A DNA stretch of 64,000 nucleotides from Zoogloeaceae bacterium (GCA_024235675.1 JACKLZ010000002.1:429501-493500), one strand, 5' to 3'; numbered from the stretch's first letter, positions 26,410 through 41,143 are shown. Program-made: numbers and translations. The notes: generated from the sequence alone by a model not told the origin.

Positions 26410-27432
26410 ATGCAGTTCGCCGGTTTTTCCCTGCCAAACAATCTGTTTGTCGCACCCATGGCGGGCGTGACAGACCGGCCTTTCCGCCAGTTGTGCAAGC
26501 GGCTGGGCGCAGGGCTGGCGGTGTCGGAGATGGTGTCGTCGAACACGCTGCTCTACGCGACCGACAAGACCCGCCGACGCACCGACCACACCGGCGAGAC
26601 CGAGCCGATTTCGGTGCAGATCGCCGGCGCCGACCCCGAACTGATGGCGCAGGCCGCGCGCTTCAACGCCGACAACGGCGCACAGATCATCGACATCAAC
26701 ATGGGCTGCCCGGCCAAAAAGGTGTGCAACAAGGCGGCTGGCTCGGCGCTGATGCGTGACGAAGCCCTGGTGGCGCAGATTCTTGCCGCCGTGGTCGCCG
26801 CCGTGCCCGACACACCGGTCACGCTCAAGATGCGCACCGGCTGGGATCGCGACAACCGCAACGCGCCCCGCCTCGCCCGCATCGCAGAAGACTGCGGCAT
26901 CCGCGCGCTGGCCATCCATGGCCGCACCCGCGAAGACAAATACATGGGCAATGCCGAGTACGACACCATTGCCGCCATCAAGACGGCGGTGGGCATTCCG
27001 GTGATTGCCAACGGCGATATCGATTCGCCCGAAAAGGCCGCCGCCGTGCTGCGCCACACCGGCGCCGATGGCGTGATGATTGGCCGCGCCGCCCAGGGCC
27101 GGCCGTGGATTTTCCGTGAGATAGCGCACTACCTCGCGACCGGAAAAACGCTGGCGCCGCCACCCGTGACCGAGATTCGCGACATATGCCGCAGCCATCT
27201 CGACGATTTATACGCATTCTATGGCGAGTGGTCTGGCGTACGGATCGCGCGCAAGCACATTGCCTGGTACACCAAGGGCCTGGCCGGCGCGCATGTGTTC
27301 CGCCAGGCCATGAACACCGAAGACAGCGTGACCGGGCAACTGGCCGCCGTCGATCACTTCTTTACTCAGCTCAGTCATCAGGGTGTCGCCGTGCACTATC
27401 AGGCATCCTGTTTCGAGGAACTGGCCGCATGA
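26410..27432 (+). CDS. dusB: tRNA-dihydrouridine synthase B
   Basis: DusB reduces uridines in the D-loop of tRNAs using FMN and NADPH. The 340-aa protein has 'FVAPMAGVTDRPFRQLC' (FMN binding), the catalytic Cys100 in 'INMGCPAKKVCNKAAGSALM', 'VTLKMRTGWD', 'LAIHGRTREDKYMG', 'IPVIANGDIDSPEKAAAVL' and 'GADGVMIGRAAQGRPWIF'. Its stop overlaps the fis ATG. The dusB-fis pair is classic and in gammaproteobacteria is one operon with complex growth-phase control. Confidence 0.96.
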   Translation: MQFAGFSLPNNLFVAPMAGVTDRPFRQLCKRLGAGLAVSEMVSSNTLLYATDKTRRRTDHTGETEPISVQIAGADPELMAQAARFNADNGAQIIDINMGCPAKKVCNKAAGSALMRDEALVAQILAAVVAAVPDTPVTLKMRTGWDRDNRNAPRLARIAEDCGIRALAIHGRTREDKYMGNAEYDTIAAIKTAVGIPVIANGDIDSPEKAAAVLRHTGADGVMIGRAAQGRPWIFREIAHYLATGKTLAPPPVTEIRDICRSHLDDLYAFYGEWSGVRIARKHIAWYTKGLAGAHVFRQAMNTEDSVTGQLAAVDHFFTQLSHQGVAVHYQASCFEELAA

Positions 27433-27665
27433 GCCAACATAACGAAATCGCCAGCGCCGTGACGCGCACGCTCGACCAATATTTCAAGGATCTGGACGGC
27501 GAATCGCCCGTCGCGCTGCACGATCTGGTCATTCGCAGCGCCGAACGCCCGATGCTTGAATTTGTCCTGCGTCAGACCGACGGCAACCAGACCGTCGCCG
27601 CCCAGCTCCTCGGTATCAACCGCAATACCCTGCGGCGCAAACTGACCGAATACGATCTTCTCTAA
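27429..27665 (+). CDS. fis: Fis-family nucleoid protein
   Basis: The 78-residue protein is a short Fis homologue: '[19 protein letters not shown]' followed by the conserved helix-turn-helix '[30 protein letters not shown]'. Fis bends DNA and regulates rRNA, tRNA and many other promoters. It is shorter than E. coli Fis (98 aa), which is usual in betaproteobacteria. The frame is open further upstream, but the ATG at 27429 overlapping the dusB stop is clearly the start. Confidence 0.95.
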   Translation: MSQHNEIASAVTRTLDQYFKDLDGESPVALHDLVIRSAERPMLEFVLRQTDGNQTVAAQLLGINRNTLRRKLTEYDLL

Positions 27666-27693
27666 ACCAATCGCCGCAAGGCGCGTCCCCCAC

Positions 27694-29262
27694 ATGCAAA
27701 TTTCCACTGCCCTGATCAGCGTCTCCGACAAGACCGGCGTCGAAGCCTTCGCCCGCGAACTCCACCAGCTCGGCGTCAAGCTGCTGTCGACCGGCGGCAC
27801 CGCCAAACTGCTGCGCGATGCCGGCTTGCCGGTCACCGACGTATCGGACCACACCGGCTTCCCCGAAATGCTCGACGGCCGGGTCAAGACGCTGCATCCG
27901 ACGGTGCACGGCGGCATCCTCGCCCGCCGCGACCTGGCCGAGCACATGGACACCATCGCCGGCGCCGGCATTGAGCGCATCGATCTGGTGGTGGTCAACC
28001 TCTACCCCTTCGCCCAGACCATCGCCAAGCCCGACTGCTCGCTCGAAGACGCCATCGAAAATATCGACATCGGCGGCCCGACCATGGTCCGCGCTGCGGC
28101 CAAGAACCACGGCAACGAAGCCGGCGGTGTCGGCGTGCTGACCGATGCCGAGGACTACGCCCCGGTGCTGGCCGAGATCAAGGCCAATGGCGCCCTGTCG
28201 GCCAAGACCCGCTTCGCCCTGGCAGTGAAAGCCTTCACCCACACCGCCCGCTACGACAGCGCCATCTCCAACTACCTGACCGCGCTGGCCGAAGACGGCA
28301 GCCGCATGGCCTACCCCGATCGCCTGCAACTGGCCTTCGACAAGGTGCAGGACCTGCGCTACGGCGAAAACCCGCACCAGAGCGCCGCCTTCTACCGCGA
28401 ACCCAATGCCGCCGAAGGTGGCGTGGCCGGCTACACCCAGCTGCAGGGCAAAGAGCTGTCCTACAACAACATCGCTGACGCCGACGCGGCCTGGGAGTGC
28501 GTCAAGGCCTTCAATACCACCGCCTGTGTCATCGTCAAGCATGCCAACCCCTGCGGCGTGGCCCTCGGCCTGTCGCCGCTCGAAGCCTACAAAAAGGCCT
28601 TCTCGACCGACCCGACCTCGGCCTTCGGCGGCATCATCGCCTTCAACTGCGTGGTCGACGCGGCCGCTGCCGAAGCGGTCAGCGCCCAGTTCCTCGAAGT
28701 GCTGATCGCCCCGGCTTACACCGACGAAGCCCTCGCCCTGCTGCTCGCCAAGAAGAACGTCCGCGTGCTGACCTGCCCGATGGGCTCGGGCGACGGCGCG
28801 CTCGACTACAAACGCGTCGCCGGCGGCCTGCTGGTGCAGTCGGCGGATGTGGCCCGTATCGGCGAAGGCGACCTCAAACTGGTCACCGCCCGCGCCCCGA
28901 CCCCCGAAGAAATGGGCGACCTGCTCTTCGCCTGGCGCGTCGCCAAATACGTCAAGTCCAACGCCATCGTCTACTGCAAGGGCGGCATGACCGTCGGCGT
29001 CGGCGCCGGCCAGATGAGCCGGGTCGATTCAGCCCGCATCGCCAAGATCAAGGCTGAAAACGCCGGCCTCTCCATCACCGGCACCGTGGTCGCCTCCGAC
29101 GCCTTCTTCCCCTTCCGCGACGGCCTCGATGTGCTGGCCGAAGCCGGCGCCACGGCGGTCATTCAGCCCGGCGGCTCGATGCGCGACGAAGAAGTGATCG
29201 CAGCCGCCAACGAGCACGGCATCGCCATGGTCATGACAGGCTTCCGCCACTTCCGTCACTAA
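27694..29262 (+). CDS. purH: Bifunctional AICAR transformylase / IMP cyclohydrolase
   Basis: PurH carries out the last two steps of IMP synthesis: formyl transfer from 10-formyl-THF to AICAR, then ring closure. The 522-aa protein has the IMP cyclohydrolase (MGS-like) domain ('[20 protein letters not shown]', '[15 protein letters not shown]', '[15 protein letters not shown]') and the AICAR transformylase domain ('[16 protein letters not shown]', '[12 protein letters not shown]', '[20 protein letters not shown]'). It lies 28 nt after fis and 58 nt before purD; the purH-purD pair is the usual arrangement. Confidence 0.97.
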   Translation: MQISTALISVSDKTGVEAFARELHQLGVKLLSTGGTAKLLRDAGLPVTDVSDHTGFPEMLDGRVKTLHPTVHGGILARRDLAEHMDTIAGAGIERIDLVVVNLYPFAQTIAKPDCSLEDAIENIDIGGPTMVRAAAKNHGNEAGGVGVLTDAEDYAPVLAEIKANGALSAKTRFALAVKAFTHTARYDSAISNYLTALAEDGSRMAYPDRLQLAFDKVQDLRYGENPHQSAAFYREPNAAEGGVAGYTQLQGKELSYNNIADADAAWECVKAFNTTACVIVKHANPCGVALGLSPLEAYKKAFSTDPTSAFGGIIAFNCVVDAAAAEAVSAQFLEVLIAPAYTDEALALLLAKKNVRVLTCPMGSGDGALDYKRVAGGLLVQSADVARIGEGDLKLVTARAPTPEEMGDLLFAWRVAKYVKSNAIVYCKGGMTVGVGAGQMSRVDSARIAKIKAENAGLSITGTVVASDAFFPFRDGLDVLAEAGATAVIQPGGSMRDEEVIAAANEHGIAMVMTGFRHFRH

Positions 29263-29320
29263 TTCACTTTTTCAGCCGGCGCGCACACTCCGCGCCGGCG
29301 CTCAGGTAACGGCAACACAC

Positions 29321-31485
<2,165 letters not shown>

Positions 31486-31493
31486 GTGCACAA

Positions 31494-31523
31494 ACAAAAA
31501 GCGCGCCGCGGCGCGCTTTTTGT
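31494..31523. terminator. Bidirectional terminator, hemF / hemY
   Basis: A 30-bp near-perfect palindrome centred at 31508/31509 (half-site AAAAAGCGCGCCG) has A-runs on one side and T-runs on the other. It lies between the convergent hemF and hemY genes and fits a two-way rho-independent terminator. Confidence 0.85.
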
Positions 31524-31538
31524 TGGGTCAGGTCAGGC

Positions 31539-32753
31539 TCACTCCGGCGCGGGCAACTGCACCAAGGCGGGCCCGGCTTGTGCCGCGCCGGTCAATTGGG
31601 CCGCCCGACGGAAATGGCTCTGCGCCTCTTCAGGTCGCTCGAATTGCTCTGACAATTGCGCCAAGGCCAGATGCGCATCCACCGTCGGCGCAGCCGACAC
31701 CGAGGCCTCCAGATAGCTCTGCGCCTTGCCCCACAGCTGGGCGGACAGGCAGAGCCGACCCAATGCATACAGCAACCCGCCGTCATTCGGGTGCGACTTG
31801 AGCCACTTTTCGCCACGGTTCAGGCAGGCCACCGCATCATTCTCGCCGCAATACCCATACAGCCGCGCCAACTCGCTTTCCCACTGCTCGTCGAGCAGCT
31901 TCTCGAGCATCTTGCGCACCGTCGCGCCCTGGCCATTGGCGACCAACAAGGGCGCGGCTTTCTCGACCAGACGCCGGTCCTGCTGCTCATCGGACGGAAT
32001 ATCCTGCCAGTAACGGGCAATCGCATCATGCTGACCGTCGCGCTCACGCAAGGCGGCCAGGTGCGCCCGACGCAGCAGCGGCTCGGCCTGCTCCTTGCTC
32101 AGGGCCTTGTGCTTGCGAAGCTGGCGGGCGATACGCACCAGCTCTTCCCACTTTTCGAGCGCATGCGCTGTCTTCAGTGCCAGACGAAGCGTCGCCACGG
32201 GGCGATTGTCGCTGCCCTTGAGCGCACGAATACGCTCGGCCGCTTCGTCGAAGCGGCGGCCTTCGACCGCCATTTCGGCTTCGGTCATGATGCGCGCCGC
32301 ACGCAAACGCTCATCGGTAGCCGCTTTACCCAGCCAGTCGCGATAGCGGGCGTCGTCGCGCAGGGCATGCGCGGCGCGCGCCGCCATCAGCGCGGCCACG
32401 CCATCTTCGTCCGCCAGGTCATACGCTTTTTTGGCCTGTTTCAGCGCGTGGGCATAACGGCCCTCAAGGTGCAACCGGAAAGCCTCGCGCAGCGCCAGTG
32501 CCGACTTTTCCTTGCGACGGCGGCCGCGATAGGCCACGACCTGGCCCGGCAAACGCACCGCGCGAGTGAGCACACGCAGCAGAAAGTAGCTCGACAGGAA
32601 CACCGCCACCAGCGCCAGGACCATCAGATTCAGCGAAATCTGCACCCGGTAGGGCGACAGCACCAGGAGGGCGTAACCATCGTTGGCCCGTGCCAGCATG
32701 GCCACACCGACGGCCGCGGCGAACAGGGCGATCAGCCAGAGCAATCCTCGCAT
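31539..32753 (-). CDS. hemY: HemY-family inner-membrane TPR protein
   Basis: This 404-aa protein matches the proteobacterial HemY of the hemCDXY cluster, which is unrelated to Gram-positive protoporphyrinogen oxidase HemY. It has two N-terminal membrane segments ('LLWLIALFAAAVGVAMLAR', 'ISLNLMVLALVAVFLSSYFL') separated by 'NDGYALLVLSPYRVQ', then tetratricopeptide-like helices ('ALREAFRLHLEGRYAHALKQ', 'DGGLLYALGRLCLSAQLWGK'). Its exact role in heme formation is unsettled. The gene follows hemX by 5 nt and ends the cluster. Confidence 0.93.
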   Translation of the reverse strand: MRGLLWLIALFAAAVGVAMLARANDGYALLVLSPYRVQISLNLMVLALVAVFLSSYFLLRVLTRAVRLPGQVVAYRGRRRKEKSALALREAFRLHLEGRYAHALKQAKKAYDLADEDGVAALMAARAAHALRDDARYRDWLGKAATDERLRAARIMTEAEMAVEGRRFDEAAERIRALKGSDNRPVATLRLALKTAHALEKWEELVRIARQLRKHKALSKEQAEPLLRRAHLAALRERDGQHDAIARYWQDIPSDEQQDRRLVEKAAPLLVANGQGATVRKMLEKLLDEQWESELARLYGYCGENDAVACLNRGEKWLKSHPNDGGLLYALGRLCLSAQLWGKAQSYLEASVSAAPTVDAHLALAQLSEQFERPEEAQSHFRRAAQLTGAAQAGPALVQLPAPE

Positions 32754-32758
32754 GGCGC

Positions 32759-34027
32759 TTACTCCGCTGCTTTGGCAGGCGCGACGGCCGGCACATCGTC
32801 GTCGGGCTTGCCTTCAGGTGCGTCCGCAGCAGGCTTGACAGCCTTCGGCACAGCCGCTGCCTTCGTCGCTTGCGGCGCCGGCCCGGCGCCACTAACGCTC
32901 GGCTTGCCCTGCAGCGTCTTGAGAACCGCCAGGGTTTCGGTCAGGGCCGGCTGGGTCGGTGCGATCTGTGTTTCGGCCAGGGTCTTGAGCGAGGTGAGGG
33001 TTTCGGTGACGCCCTCGTCGCGCTGATCGAAGTATTTCCCGAGCCACTCGGCCGCCTGACGCATGTCGGCTTCGAAGGTGCGGTGATCGCGGCCCAGCAG
33101 CGCCAGACGTGCTGTCAGCAAGCGGATCTTGAGGTTTTCGCGCAGATAGGTCGATTGTGACGGCGACAGCAGCACCGGCTCGGCGGAGCGGTCGAGACGC
33201 TCGACCCGCACCAGTGAGCGGATTTCGGCCCACCAGTCGTGCAGCACCGCTTGAGCGAATCCGAGCGGGTCGTCCATCGGCGAACCGGTAGCGGTCTTCT
33301 CGGGCGCCTCAGAACCCACGGCTTCGCCAGTGAAGGCCAGGGGCAGGCGATCGACGGATTCGAGCAGCCCTTCGAGGCGCAAGGTGATACCGGCGATATC
33401 GACCCGCGGCGCGGCGCGCAGGCGCTCGATGTCGCGCTTGAGACTGCGGCGCAACGGGCCGAGGCGAGCCTCGTCAAAGCCGGACAACCGGGCATCGGCC
33501 GCCTGAAGCGCGATCAGCGCGGCTTCGACATTGCCGGCGAGCTGAAGCTGCTGACCGGCGATGGTCACGGCCTGCTCGATCTCGGCCATGGTCCGCTCGT
33601 CACGGGTGCGGGAGAACTCCTGGTACAAGGCGTCCAGCGCGGCCGCCTGGCCACCCGCTTCTTCTGCCTTGGCTTCGAGCAGGCCGACTTTGCCCTGCAC
33701 GGAAGTCAGCGTATCGATGGACTGGCGTGCGCTGGCGCGTGCCTCGCGGGCCATGTTGTCGCTCTCGCTCAGGCGTCGGGTCAGCTCTTCCTGCGTCTTC
33801 GCCAGTTCGCCGCGCATGGCCCACCATTGCCAGCCGAGACCGGCAATGGCCAGCAGGCAGATCACCAGCAGCACGGGCACGACAATGCCGCGGCGCTTGG
33901 CCGGCTCGTCTGCGACAGGCGGGGTCTCTTCCGGGGTCGCCACTTCGTCGTCGCGAATCGGTTCGATGGTTTCAGGGGCGTCCGTGTCGGTTTGAGCACG
34001 GTTAAGGGCAGGAGTGTCTTCGCTCAT
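32759..34027 (-). CDS. hemX: HemX-family membrane protein of the heme cluster
   Basis: The 422-aa protein has an acidic N-terminal cytoplasmic tail, one membrane segment ('GIVVPVLLVICLLAIAGLGW'), a coiled-coil-like stretch ('ELAKTQEELTRRLSESD'), and a HemX domain with 'MAEIEQAVTIAGQQLQLAG', 'ALIALQAADARLSGFDEARL' and 'LLSPSQSTYLRENLKIRLLT'. A low-complexity Ala/Pro/Lys tail closes it. Although often annotated as uroporphyrinogen-III methyltransferase, this family has no SAM methylase fold that I can see. It lies between hemD and hemY, where it is usually found. Confidence 0.92.
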   Translation of the reverse strand: MSEDTPALNRAQTDTDAPETIEPIRDDEVATPEETPPVADEPAKRRGIVVPVLLVICLLAIAGLGWQWWAMRGELAKTQEELTRRLSESDNMAREARASARQSIDTLTSVQGKVGLLEAKAEEAGGQAAALDALYQEFSRTRDERTMAEIEQAVTIAGQQLQLAGNVEAALIALQAADARLSGFDEARLGPLRRSLKRDIERLRAAPRVDIAGITLRLEGLLESVDRLPLAFTGEAVGSEAPEKTATGSPMDDPLGFAQAVLHDWWAEIRSLVRVERLDRSAEPVLLSPSQSTYLRENLKIRLLTARLALLGRDHRTFEADMRQAAEWLGKYFDQRDEGVTETLTSLKTLAETQIAPTQPALTETLAVLKTLQGKPSVSGAGPAPQATKAAAVPKAVKPAADAPEGKPDDDVPAVAPAKAAE

Positions 34028-34042
34028 ATCGTCTTGTCTGGA

Positions 34043-34834
34043 TCAAGCGTTGCGGCAACCGCCGAGAAAGTAGCGTGCGAGGCCATCGACCACACCGACA
34101 TCGCCGGGCGCGGTCTCCACGACCTGGGTAAAGCCTGCAGCCGTCGCCCGTGCGCAGATGCGCGGGTGCGGTGCAAACACCGGGATGTGGGCCAGTCGGC
34201 TCATCTGTGCTCCCAACATGGTCATCAGGTTGGAGACGCCCTCGCTACTGGTCAGTATCAGAGCATCCATCCGGTCGGCTTCGGCCAGCAAGCTGGTCGC
34301 CCCCTCCGGTGGAACCCTTCGTGCGTAGCATGCGGCATAGCTGACCGCCGCACCTCGCTGTGCCAGTGTATCACCCAGAAGATCGCGTCCGCCGTTGCCA
34401 CGAAAAATGATGATTCGCTTATCCGCCACGGCACGCGGCGAAAACTCGGGCAGCGCGAGCACCGCTTCGCTGTCGAATCCGGTCTCTGGCGCGATGACCT
34501 GATCGAAACCCAGCGCACGCAGCGCGCGCTCGCTGCCCTTACCCACCGTTGCCACGGCCAGGCTGGCGGGCCAGTCGCGACGCGCACGCACGGCGGCCAG
34601 GCCATGTTCAGCGGCGTTCGGGCTGACAAAGAACGCGAGCTGAAACTGGTCGAGTGTGTCGATCAGCGCGCTGAATTCATCACTGACCGGAACAGCCTCA
34701 ATACGCATGACCGGAATGCACAAGGCATCACCGCCCGCGGCGGTGATGGCATCACACAGGCTGCCAGACTGTGCCTGGGGCCGGGTCACGACAATGCGCT
34801 TCCCGGCCAAGGGCAAGCTTGGCGACTGGTTCAT
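34043..34834 (-). CDS. hemD: Uroporphyrinogen-III synthase
   Basis: HemD closes and inverts ring D of hydroxymethylbilane to give uroporphyrinogen III. The 263-aa protein follows the weakly conserved HemD pattern: 'GKRIVVTRPQAQSGSLCDAI', 'LAFFVSPNAAEHGLAAV', 'VATVGKGSERALRALG', 'IIIFRGNGGRDLLGDTL', 'ALILTSSEGVSNLMTM' and 'VFAPHPRICARATAAGF'. It lies 9 nt after hemC and 15 nt before hemX, supporting one operon. Confidence 0.93.
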   Translation of the reverse strand: MNQSPSLPLAGKRIVVTRPQAQSGSLCDAITAAGGDALCIPVMRIEAVPVSDEFSALIDTLDQFQLAFFVSPNAAEHGLAAVRARRDWPASLAVATVGKGSERALRALGFDQVIAPETGFDSEAVLALPEFSPRAVADKRIIIFRGNGGRDLLGDTLAQRGAAVSYAACYARRVPPEGATSLLAEADRMDALILTSSEGVSNLMTMLGAQMSRLAHIPVFAPHPRICARATAAGFTQVVETAPGDVGVVDGLARYFLGGCRNA

Positions 34835-34843
34835 GGCGTCGGC

Positions 34844-35788
34844 TCAGAGGCTGGCGAGGATCTCGGCCGCGCCGCCAGCACGCAGCTCGTCGGCCAGGGC
34901 CTTGCCCAGGCTCTCGGCTTCGACCAGCGCGCCACGGCGCTCGGCGCGCACGATCTCGCTGCCGTCGGGCCGGGCGACAAAGCCGCGCAGCCACAGGCCA
35001 TCGTTTTCGACCACGGCGTAGGCACCCAGCGGCACTTCGCAGCTGCCGGCAAGGGCGCGGGCCACGGCGCGTTCGGCGAGCACGCAGGCGGAGGTGTCGG
35101 TGTCATTGAGCGGGGCCATCCAGGCCGCCACTTCGGGCCGGTCAGACAAGGCCTCGATGCCCAACGCGCCTTGCCCGGCGGCCGGCAGCGACACCTCGGA
35201 GGCCAGGGTACTGCGAATACGTTCGGACAGACCGAGGCGGGTCAGACCCGCCGCTGCCAGAATGATCGCGTCGTACTGACCTTCGTCAAGCTTGCGCAGA
35301 CGGGTGTCGAGGTTGCCGCGCAAACTGGTGACCGCCAGCGTCGGGTAATTGGCATGCAGCTGCGACTCACGGCGCAGGCTGGAGGTGCCGACCACAGCCC
35401 CCGGCGGCATGTCGTCCAGGCTTTCGTACTTGTTGGAGACAAACGCGTCGAGCGGCACTTCGCGCTCGGAGATGGTCACCAACGCAAATTCAGGACCCAT
35501 TTCCATCGGCACGTCTTTCATCGAGTGCACCGCGATATCGGCGCGACGATCGAGCAAGGCGGTTTCCAGCTCTTTAACGAACAAGCCCTTGCCGCCGATC
35601 TTGGCCAGCGGACGGTCAAGAATCTGGTCGCCACGGGTGGTCATGCCCAGCAGCACGACTTCGCACGCCGGATACAGCGCCTCAAGACGCGCCTTGACAT
35701 GCTCGGCCTGCCACAGGGCAAGGCGGCTTTCGCGGGTGGCAATAACAATGCGCTCTGGGGCGGCGACAGCGGGCTGGGACGGATTCAC
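34844..35788 (-). CDS. hemC: Hydroxymethylbilane synthase (porphobilinogen deaminase)
   Basis: HemC condenses four porphobilinogen units into hydroxymethylbilane. The 314-aa protein has '[20 protein letters not shown]', '[20 protein letters not shown]', '[16 protein letters not shown]', 'SSLRRESQL', '[20 protein letters not shown]' and the dipyrromethane-attachment Cys in '[14 protein letters not shown]'. The start is a GTG at 35788. It is the first gene of hemC-hemD-hemX-hemY and is divergent from ppc, with a -10 box about 105 nt upstream. Confidence 0.96.
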   Translation of the reverse strand: MNPSQPAVAAPERIVIATRESRLALWQAEHVKARLEALYPACEVVLLGMTTRGDQILDRPLAKIGGKGLFVKELETALLDRRADIAVHSMKDVPMEMGPEFALVTISEREVPLDAFVSNKYESLDDMPPGAVVGTSSLRRESQLHANYPTLAVTSLRGNLDTRLRKLDEGQYDAIILAAAGLTRLGLSERIRSTLASEVSLPAAGQGALGIEALSDRPEVAAWMAPLNDTDTSACVLAERAVARALAGSCEVPLGAYAVVENDGLWLRGFVARPDGSEIVRAERRGALVEAESLGKALADELRAGGAAEILASL

Positions 35789-35893
35789 GATGGGCGACTC
35801 GCTCGGACAGGTGCTTGAAATGGGTTGGCTGGCGTCGGCGCATATTGCATGGCAGCATGCGGGATGCCCCCGATAGCGCCAGCGCCGGGGGCG

Positions 35894-35899
35894 ATTCTA
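35894..35899 (-). promoter_or_regulatory. -10 box of the hemCDXY operon
   Basis: On the minus strand 'TAGAAT' stands 106 nt upstream of hemC in the gap to ppc. A clear -35 was not found. Confidence 0.35.
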
Positions 35900-35958
35900 G
35901 CATGAGCCCCGGCCCCACTTTTTGTGCCAGGGTAAGCGACGCTCCCCAGGAACAGACG

Positions 35959-38718
<2,760 letters not shown>

Positions 38719-38955
38719 GCCCGCCAAACGCCTGGCTGACTTTCATTGAGCCTATATCGAAGGTCAGTCCGGCGCCTTGCAGCACACTGCTCACCGCTGC
38801 GCGAAACCCCGCGCCCGGCGTTCATTCGCAGCAACGCGGCCGTGGTTCTAACCTTTTGATACAAAATCCCATTGTGCTTTTTCGGCGCAGTCGCTGCACT
38901 GCCGCGCTGCAGCAGCCATACTGGAAGGAGGCAAAACCGAAAGAGAGCGAAGCTT

Positions 38956-39351
38956 ATGTCGATCGAATGGTTTGCAGTCGTGCTTGCCGTCATGGCAGCG
39001 GTCGCTTGGTATGTGATGCGCAGCAGGCCGGCCAAAAACGAGGATGAGCCCGAAAATACCTCACACCCTTATCACTGCGTCACAATCAATCCGGGCCAGG
39101 GCGCCTGTCGCACCGCCCAGACACTCAAGGGCATCCGTTTTCTCTCAGAGGAAGCCCCGCTGTTGCCGCTGGCAAGTTGCGACGCCACGCGTTGCCGCTG
39201 CACCTTCAGTCACTACAAGGATCGGCGGCGCGGCGATCGGCGCAATCCATATCGACCGGAAAACCACTCGCACGTATCTCAGGGAAATGAAGAGCGCCGT
39301 GACCGGCGCGGGCGACGCACGACCGACGGTATGCATCTGTCGAATATCTAG
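38956..39351 (+). CDS. Hypothetical protein with N-terminal membrane helix and Cys/Arg-rich tail
   Basis: A 131-residue protein of unknown function. It begins with a membrane helix ('WFAVVLAVMAAVAWYVM'), then a linker and a domain with four Cys ('YHCVTINPGQGACRTAQTL', 'LASCDATRCRCTFSHYKD' region) followed by a basic 'DRRRGDRRNPYRP' motif. Similar 'C-x-C...Y.DRR..DRR' sequences occur in uncharacterised proteobacterial proteins, from memory, which supports a real gene. The spaced Cys pairs could bind metal. It starts at ATG with 'GAGAG' about 10 nt upstream and is convergent with algR, 11 nt away. Confidence 0.7.
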   Translation: MSIEWFAVVLAVMAAVAWYVMRSRPAKNEDEPENTSHPYHCVTINPGQGACRTAQTLKGIRFLSEEAPLLPLASCDATRCRCTFSHYKDRRRGDRRNPYRPENHSHVSQGNEERRDRRGRRTTDGMHLSNI

Positions 39352-39362
39352 CCGGGCCCCGC

Positions 39363-40106
39363 TCAAATATCGAGGATCGCCTTCACGCTTGGCCACTGAC
39401 GGCGGCTGATGGGCAGATGCTCGTCCAGCCCCGCCAGCACCACCAGCCAGCGCCCCTCACCTTCGCCGGCTTCGCGCTCGATGCCGGCGATCGCCTTGCG
39501 CGCCACCAGACAATTGCGATGAATGCGCAGGAAGCGGCCGGGGTAGCTCTCTTCCAGGCGCACCAGTGAATCATCGAGGAGATACTCGCGCTCAACGGTG
39601 CGCGCGGTGACGTACTTCTGCTCGGCCCGCAAATACAGCACGCGACCGATGTCGACCAGCAGAATGCGACCACGCTCGGTCACGCTCAGGGGTTTTTCGT
39701 CTTCGGTCCGCGCCTCAGCACCCTGGCACAGCTTGCGCGCCTTCTCGAGCGCCTCAACCAGCCGAGACGCCCGCACCGGCTTGAGCAGATAATCAGCCAC
39801 CGCCAGATCGAAGGCCTGCACCGCGTATTGATCGTAGGCCGTGGTAAAGATCACCACCGGCGGGTCGGCGCGGCCGTTCAGATGCTGCGCCAGCGACACA
39901 CCATCCATACCCGGCATGCGGATATCGGCAAGCACCACATCCACCGCCTCGGCTTCGATCAGTCTCAGCGCCTCTTCACCGTTGGCCGCAAAGCCCACCA
40001 CCCGGGTGGGCTGCTCCTGCCTGACATCGCCCAGCACATCACGCAAACGCGCGCGCGCGGGCGCTTCATCATCAACGATGAGGACACGGAGTTCGGCTTG
40101 CGTCAT
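39363..40106 (-). CDS. algR: LytTR-family response regulator (AlgR-like)
   Basis: The 247-aa protein has a receiver domain ('LRVLIVDDEAPARARLRDVL', phospho-acceptor Asp in 'VVLADIRMPGMDGVSLA', 'FTTAYDQYAVQAFDLAVADYLLKPV') and a LytTR DNA-binding domain ('LRAEQKYVTARTVEREYLLD', 'GRFLRIHRNCLVARKAI'). This matches AlgR of pseudomonads and betaproteobacteria, which controls exopolysaccharide, type IV pili and virulence functions. Its ATG overlaps the algZ stop by four bases, so the two are translated together. Confidence 0.9.
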   Translation of the reverse strand: MTQAELRVLIVDDEAPARARLRDVLGDVRQEQPTRVVGFAANGEEALRLIEAEAVDVVLADIRMPGMDGVSLAQHLNGRADPPVVIFTTAYDQYAVQAFDLAVADYLLKPVRASRLVEALEKARKLCQGAEARTEDEKPLSVTERGRILLVDIGRVLYLRAEQKYVTARTVEREYLLDDSLVRLEESYPGRFLRIHRNCLVARKAIAGIEREAGEGEGRWLVVLAGLDEHLPISRRQWPSVKAILDI

Positions 40107-41143
40107 GTATTGAGCCTCCGGTATGGCAGACGGATTCGCACGCTGTAGCGGCCACCGCTGCGGTCAATTCGCATGTCCGCCTCGAGATCAAAAAACAGGG
40201 ACAGACGTTCACGGATGTTCGCTTGGGCAATCTGGTTGCCTTTTTGGGCGCGCGGCGTATCGACGATCGGGTTACTCACTTCGATCAGTACCTCATTGCT
40301 GCGCCGTGCCACCCGCACGGCGATATCACCTGGCAGCTGCGATGGTTCGATACCGTGATAAACGGCATTTTCCAGCAAAGGTTGAAGCAACAATGGCGGC
40401 ACCAGCGCCTGCGCCGGTTTGCAGCTCAGGTCCCAATTCACCACCAGACGCTCCCCCAGGCGCAAACGTTCAAGATCAAGATAGCGCTCGCAAAGACTGA
40501 TCTCACTATCGAGTGCCACCAGCTCCTTGTGCTCTTTCATCAGCACCCGAAACATGTCTGCCAGTTCTTCCAGCGCCACTTCGGCCCGCCGCGGATCTTC
40601 GCGCATCACGCCAAGCACCGCATTCAAGCTGTTGAACAGAAAGTGCGGTCGAATGCGCGCTGTCAGCGCATGCAGGCGCGCCTCGGTCAGGGCCGGCGAA
40701 TACAGACGCCCTCGATAATCAAAGTAGCCCATTACGGCGCATGACGCCAAGATACTCCACCCCATCCAGCGCCACAGCGCCACGTCCGACGGCGAGCCCA
40801 GGGGCGGATAGGCGAACAAGGCCACCAAAACACTGACCGCCATCACCGCCGGCCAGAAACGCCCTGGATCAAGGCGCACCAGCACGGGCTGGACCACGTA
40901 GAGGAGCAGTATGGTGATGAACAGCGGCAACTCCAGCCACCCCGCCCAAGCCACAGCAGCCGGGACAATTTCGGCACCCGCACGGCTGTGCAGCACCACC
41001 GTAGCGGCGGCCAGGGCATTGACGAGCAGAATCACGCGCAGGATGACGCCGATGTTGCGAAAGTCCGGCAAGGCGCCGTGGATGGCAAGCGCCTTGGGCT
41101 TTTGACTTATACTTTGCGTCTTTCCGGGGGACACCACGGCCAT
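40103..41143 (-). CDS. algZ: LytS/AlgZ-type sensor histidine kinase
   Basis: The 346-aa kinase has several membrane segments ('VILRVILLVNALAAATVVL', 'LELPLFITILLLYVVQPVLV', 'FWPAVMAVSVLVALFAY', 'WMGWSILASCAVMGYF') and a His_kinase domain of the LytS type: phospho-acceptor His in 'ARIRPHFLFNSLNAVLGVM', 'LERLRLGERLVVNW', and ATP-binding 'LLLQPLLENAVYHGIEP'. It is the expected partner of the AlgR-like regulator directly after it. It is divergent from argH, with 94 nt between. Confidence 0.9.
   Translation of the reverse strand: MAVVSPGKTQSISQKPKALAIHGALPDFRNIGVILRVILLVNALAAATVVLHSRAGAEIVPAAVAWAGWLELPLFITILLLYVVQPVLVRLDPGRFWPAVMAVSVLVALFAYPPLGSPSDVALWRWMGWSILASCAVMGYFDYRGRLYSPALTEARLHALTARIRPHFLFNSLNAVLGVMREDPRRAEVALEELADMFRVLMKEHKELVALDSEISLCERYLDLERLRLGERLVVNWDLSCKPAQALVPPLLLQPLLENAVYHGIEPSQLPGDIAVRVARRSNEVLIEVSNPIVDTPRAQKGNQIAQANIRERLSLFFDLEADMRIDRSGGRYSVRIRLPYRRLNT

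Noticed and set aside
25766..26455. Long minus-strand frames across the ubiH-dusB gap
   Set aside because: They run through the inverted repeats, are Gly/Arg/Pro-rich and have no protein-like pattern; high GC alone keeps such frames open.
32759..34027. Calling hemX a uroporphyrinogen-III methyltransferase
   Set aside because: The protein has a membrane helix and coiled-coil-like region but no SAM methylase motifs; the common database name is not supported by its sequence.
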